DNA of 64,000 bases, taken from the NCBI GenBank assembly GCA_964203655.1, contig CAXNMJ010000002.1, positions 1-64,000 of the forward strand, written 5' to 3'. Positions 60,886 through 64,000 of the stretch are shown here, piece by piece. The position numbers were made by a program, and so were the translations under genes. Position 1 is the first letter of the stretch, and every line of letters begins with the position of its first letter. The notes below the pieces were generated by a model, which saw nothing but the letters and a program-made list of their open reading frames with translations, was not told the DNA's origin and searched no databases. The DNA comes from BACL27 sp947488385 (lineage in GTDB: Bacteria; Actinomycetota; Acidimicrobiia; Acidimicrobiales; Ilumatobacteraceae).

Positions 60886-61793
60886 GGGGTATCCATTGTC
60901 GCGCCCGGACTGCGTAAAACGCGCGTGGCAAGTGCATGGCCCGCTACGACACATATATATGTGTCGTGACTCGCACCCGATGTTGCACCAGATGTTGCGC
61001 CAGCGCGCTGTTCGGCAAACTTCGTCAAAAAGCCAGCGGCAAAAGCATCGCCGGCCCCAGTTGAATCGACAATCTCATCCACTTGTTCAACATCAACTGA
61101 CCTCACAACGCTGTTTTCGATCACCGTTGTTGGGCGAGCACCAGCCTTGATCACCACAATTTCAAGACCAAGGGGCTGCTCTTTTAAGTTCATTACTTCT
61201 GCTTCGTCTGCATTGCAAAAAAATATCTTCGGTCGAAGTTGGTGCACCAGATCGCGAAACTTGTCGACACCAAATGACTTAATCAGCGACGCTGAAGATG
61301 CATCAATCGATACGGCAATATTTTTATTGTGGGCTTGCTCGATGCATTGTTGAGCCGCCTCACTCAGCGGTTGCGAAAACAGTGAATATGCAGGCACGTG
61401 CAGAACTGAAACGCCCTCATGCCAATTTGCTGGCGCACGATTTAGCTCAGTTGCCGCCGCACGATCGGTGAGCATCGTGCGTTCGCCGTCTGGTGAAACA
61501 ATCACGACGATCGAGCCAGTGCGACCACTTCGCACAACGCACGGGTGCACACCTGAAGATTCGAGCGCCTCAACAAGCTGATCACCAAGCGTGTCGGTGC
61601 CAACTTGGGCAATTAATCGCGCGCGATATTTGTTGTGTTGCTGTTGAGCAACAGCACTGGCAAAAACTGCGACGTTTGCGGCGCTACCTCCGCGCGTGCG
61701 AACAATCCGTGAAGGGGTGTCGGTGCCGTAACTTAAGTTTGTCGGCAACCAAACGACTACGTCTTCGACAAGATCGCCGATGACGCACAACAC
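60882..61793 (-). CDS. psuK: PfkB-family kinase, probable pseudouridine kinase
   Basis: 303 residues. The N-terminus 'VIGDLVEDVVVW' and 'RTRGGSAANVAVFASA' form the sugar-binding part; the anion-hole signature is 'DSTGAGDAFAAGFL' near residue 248. Ribokinase-like enzymes are hard to assign, but coupling with psuG makes pseudouridine the likely substrate. Near the C-terminus is a short repeat 'GATSGATSGAS'. It starts 12 bases after the stop of the sigma-factor gene, so sigma, psuK and psuG appear to form one operon. Confidence 0.85.
   Translation of the reverse strand: MLCVIGDLVEDVVVWLPTNLSYGTDTPSRIVRTRGGSAANVAVFASAVAQQQHNKYRARLIAQVGTDTLGDQLVEALESSGVHPCVVRSGRTGSIVVIVSPDGERTMLTDRAAATELNRAPANWHEGVSVLHVPAYSLFSQPLSEAAQQCIEQAHNKNIAVSIDASSASLIKSFGVDKFRDLVHQLRPKIFFCNADEAEVMNLKEQPLGLEIVVIKAGARPTTVIENSVVRSVDVEQVDEIVDSTGAGDAFAAGFLTKFAEQRAGATSGATSGASHDTYICVVAGHALATRVLRSPGATMDTP
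60946..60965. repeat. Perfect 20-bp palindrome inside psuK
   Basis: CGAC followed by ACATATATATGT and GTCG reads identically on both strands. It codes for part of 'DTYICVVAGH' near the psuK C-terminus, about 60 bases before the psuG start. No function is claimed; it could form a cruciform or an mRNA hairpin ahead of psuG, or be chance. Confidence 0.5.
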
Positions 61794-61805
61794 GTCGAGG
61801 CGAGA

Positions 61806-62744
61806 TTAAACCGAAAGAAGGTCGCGAGCGCCAGTGTCGCTAGACGGGTGACGCAACTTGCTCATCGCACGGGCCTCGATCTGACGAATGCGCTCGCGTG
61901 TCAAGTTAAATGCTTCGCCAACTTCTTCGAGTGTGCGTGGCTCGCCACGGTCAAGACCAAATCGCAATGCCAAGATTTCTCGCTCGCGCTGATCGAGTGG
62001 CGCCAACAGTCGCGAAATTTCTTCGGGCAACAATGCAGTTGCAGCAACTTCAAACGGTGACTCTGCTGAACGATCTTCAACCACGTCACCGAGTTCGGCA
62101 TCGCCGTCTTCACGCAACGGCTCTGACAACGAGAGCGGCTCAGCAGCAAAACGAAGTGCTTCTGTTACTTTGTCGGCTGGCATGTCGACTTCTTCTGCCA
62201 ATTCGGCGAGCGTCGCGTGGCGACCGAACTTCAACTCGAGGCGTGAGCGGGCTTTTTGCAAACGAGCCAGCGTGTCGCCAGCGTGAACCGGAAGGCGAAT
62301 CGTGCGACCCGTATTGGCGATGCCACGAGTGATCGCTTGGCGAATCCACCAGGTTGCATATGTTGAAAACTTAAAGCCTTTACGCCAGTCGAACTTTTCG
62401 ACGGCGTGCATCAAACCTAGGTTGCCCTCTTGAATCAAGTCGAGCAACGGCAGCCCAGATGCTTGATATTTCTTGGCAATTGACACAACCAAGCGCAAGT
62501 TTGATTGCACGAATTGGCGTTCAGCACGCGCTCCGGCTCGAACAACTTTGTTCAGCTCGCGACGACGAGTCGGAGTGATTTGTTTTTCAGATTTCTTCAA
62601 AGATGCTTCGGCAGATTTGCCTTCTTCGATCGCTTTTGCCAATCGAACTTCGTCATCTTTGGTGAGCAGAACATATTGACCAATATCTGTGAGATAAAGC
62701 CGGACAAGATCTTCGTCGTCTCGGTCAATTCTCTCTTTGGCCAC
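61806..62744 (-). CDS. RNA polymerase sigma-70 factor, group 1/2 (SigA/SigB-like)
   Basis: 312 residues. Region 1.2 'DLVRLYLTDIGQYVLLTKDD', region 2 'NLRLVVSIAKKYQASGLPLLDLIQEGNLGL' and 'KFSTYATWWIRQAITR', region 3 'RLPVHAGDTLARLQKAR' and region 4 'REREILALRFGLD' plus 'TLEEVGEAFNLTRERIRQIE' are all complete. Region 1.1 is absent, so it is shorter than the usual housekeeping SigA and may be a group 2 factor. A housekeeping role is still possible in a streamlined genome. It is transcribed with psuK. Confidence 0.92.
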   Translation of the reverse strand: MAKERIDRDDEDLVRLYLTDIGQYVLLTKDDEVRLAKAIEEGKSAEASLKKSEKQITPTRRRELNKVVRAGARAERQFVQSNLRLVVSIAKKYQASGLPLLDLIQEGNLGLMHAVEKFDWRKGFKFSTYATWWIRQAITRGIANTGRTIRLPVHAGDTLARLQKARSRLELKFGRHATLAELAEEVDMPADKVTEALRFAAEPLSLSEPLREDGDAELGDVVEDRSAESPFEVAATALLPEEISRLLAPLDQREREILALRFGLDRGEPRTLEEVGEAFNLTRERIRQIEARAMSKLRHPSSDTGARDLLSV

Positions 62745-62949
62745 GAAATCTCCCGTTTATCAAATTTCACACGAATTGCTATCGAATTTCATTCGTCACA
62801 CTGGGTGCGACACGCCTAACGATACCGACGAGGCGCATATCTCACACGCCAAAAAGAAGAATTTTATGCATGAAATTAGGGGTCTTTTCTCGGATTAGTT
62901 TGCCGTCACATCGAAGCCACTCGCGCCCACGAGGCTGTATTATTTGCTT

Positions 62950-63774
62950 ATGTCAAATCCGATTCTTAATGAAAAGTCATTTGCAAAAGTTATAGAACGT
63001 TCTGCTGGCGACGCAGGTTGGGCAGCGCCGCAATCTGGTGCGCAAACATTTGGTGCGCCAATTTCGGACGGTCCAGTATCGCCGTATACCTCGGCTGAGA
63101 CGATGACAGCAAGCGGCACGGCGAGTGCGGGCATGTTGTTGACACTTTTGTTGCTCGCCTCGGCAATTTTCGGCTGGTCATCAGTCAGTGAATCGGTTGA
63201 AGGTGCCGTGCAGTTTCCAGCATGGACGATTGGCGGTGCGTTGGCAGGTTTCGTGGTCGCTTTGGTTCTCACTTTCAAGCCAAAACTGTCGCGCATTCTC
63301 GCGCCGATTTACGCCATCGCTCAAGGTGTTTTTGTTGGTGCAATCTCGAAAGTTTTCAACACGGCTTATGACGGCATCGTTTTGCAGGCTGTCGGCATCA
63401 CCCTCGGCGTCTTTGTTGTAATGCTCGTGCTCTATCGCACTGGCGTCATTCGCGTCACCGACAAAATGCGTCGAACTGTTATTGGTGCGACGTTGGGCGT
63501 CGCTGTGTTTTACGGAATTTCGTTTTTGATGAGTCTTTTCGGTGCCAACATTTCGTTCTTCAACAGTTCAAGTTTGATGAGCATCGGCTTTAGTTTGTTG
63601 GTCGCAGGTCTTGCAGCGATGAACTTGGCGCTTGATTTCGACTTCATCGAGCGCGGCGAACAAGCTCGCTTGCCAAAATATATGGAGTGGTATGCAGCTT
63701 TCGGTTTGCTAGTCACGATGGTCTGGCTGTATCTCGAAATTTTGCGCCTCTTGGCCAAACTTCGCGACCGCTAA
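62950..63774 (+). CDS. Bax inhibitor-1 / YccA family membrane protein
   Basis: 274 residues from ATG 62950. The first 60 residues are polar; seven hydrophobic helices follow. 'APIYAIAQGVFVGAISKVFN' and 'LDFDFIERGEQARLPKYMEWY' (acidic pair in the D-x-D-x-I motif) are typical of the actinobacterial YccA branch of the BI-1 family, some of which are pH-gated calcium leak channels. Bacterial function is not settled. It diverges from the sigma gene, with 205 bases between the starts. Confidence 0.9.
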   Translation: MSNPILNEKSFAKVIERSAGDAGWAAPQSGAQTFGAPISDGPVSPYTSAETMTASGTASAGMLLTLLLLASAIFGWSSVSESVEGAVQFPAWTIGGALAGFVVALVLTFKPKLSRILAPIYAIAQGVFVGAISKVFNTAYDGIVLQAVGITLGVFVVMLVLYRTGVIRVTDKMRRTVIGATLGVAVFYGISFLMSLFGANISFFNSSSLMSIGFSLLVAGLAAMNLALDFDFIERGEQARLPKYMEWYAAFGLLVTMVWLYLEILRLLAKLRDR

Positions 63775-63863
63775 AACAAAGTCGCTATCTCGCACACGGT
63801 TTTGTGCGCTGAATTCGCGCGCGACACTTTGAAACCGCGCGAACTGTAGAATACAAAGTGCCG

Positions 63864-64000
63864 ATGACGTACATTCTCGGAATTTCCGCGCTTTATCATG
63901 ACAGTGCCGCGTGTCTAATTAAAGACGGCGAAATCATCGCCGCCGCCCAAGAAGAGCGGTTCTCGCGCAAAAAACACGACTCGCGTCTGCCGCGCCACGC
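63864..64000 (+). CDS. Carbamoyltransferase (NodU/CmcH type), N-terminal part
   Basis: 45 codons are visible before the right edge. 'YILGISALYHDSAACLIKDG' and 'AAAQEERFSRKKHDSRLP' are the hallmark opening of NodU/CmcH/TobZ O-carbamoyltransferases, including the ATP/metal-binding 'HDSA' histidine. These enzymes carbamoylate sugars or antibiotics using carbamoyl phosphate. ATG 63864 is chosen; an in-frame GTG lies two codons upstream. The C-terminal domain and partners are outside the window. Confidence 0.88.
   Translation, partial: MTYILGISALYHDSAACLIKDGEIIAAAQEERFSRKKHDSRLPRH

Noticed and set aside
1..64000. CRISPR arrays, insertion sequences, prophage or attachment sites
   Set aside because: No regularly spaced repeats, transposase or integrase genes, or tRNA-end duplications were seen.

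Overview
This window looks like a chromosomal segment of a free-living actinobacterium, probably an Acidimicrobiia-type lineage with moderate GC. The placement is inferred from gene content: crgA next to a pabA/trpG-type gene and a pknB-pstP-fhaA signalling cluster, a CysO-like sulfur carrier, PAC2 and DUF2510 proteins, an acyl-CoA carboxylase epsilon subunit, and a minimal actinobacterial Tad pilus locus. No phage, insertion sequence or CRISPR array was seen. Gene density is high and no stretch over 300 bases lacks a gene or gene remnant.

Layout. 1-7 kb: the start of a PRC-barrel/MgtE-type protein, tRNA-Ala, a thiolase, crgA, a glutamine amidotransferase, and pknB/pstP/fhaA. 7-17 kb: a surface-polysaccharide locus with glycosyltransferases, coiled-coil partner proteins, a Wzm/Wzt-type exporter, a decayed O-antigen ligase, a CapD-type dehydratase and a broken Wzz-like protein. 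17-25 kb: a 2OG-Fe(II) oxygenase, a metallo-beta-lactamase/Rieske fusion, pheA, a LysM/lytic transglycosylase between tRNAs, more glycosyltransferases and msrA. 25-37 kb: acyl-CoA metabolism (CaiB-type CoA transferase, carboxyltransferase plus epsilon subunit, thiolase, crotonyl-CoA carboxylase/reductase, methylmalonyl-CoA epimerase), a CopC-CopD protein, dnaX and recR. 37-41 kb: prepilin peptidase, 5'-3' exonuclease, SRP RNA, two tRNA-Ser genes and tadA. 41-50 kb: hydrolase, xseAB, polyprenyl synthase, cysO, CIRCE-controlled groEL, PAC2. 50-56 kb: holB, tmk, topA, rsgA. 56-60 kb: Tad pilus genes. 60-64 kb: selC, psuG, psuK, a sigma-70 factor, a BI-1 family protein and the start of a carbamoyltransferase.

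The most notable result is a selenocysteine system. An AhpD-like protein at 40293..41333 has an in-frame TGA exactly where the second, attacking cysteine of the CxxC...H active site should be. A short hairpin follows at a spacing expected for a bacterial SECIS element. A canonical tRNA-Sec gene (selC, anticodon TCA) lies in the same window at 59848..59943. The two observations are independent and support each other. selA, selB and selD are not in the window.

A second theme is the number of broken reading frames. Eight protein genes are interrupted (wzz-like, wzy-like, a GT39-like membrane protein, an MFS exporter, pccB, prepilin peptidase, 5'-3' exonuclease, one GT2), and a ninth (TadE-like) lacks a usable start. 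Most have one indel and may be residual assembly errors. The wzy-like and GT2 genes carry several lesions each and may be genuine pseudogenes.
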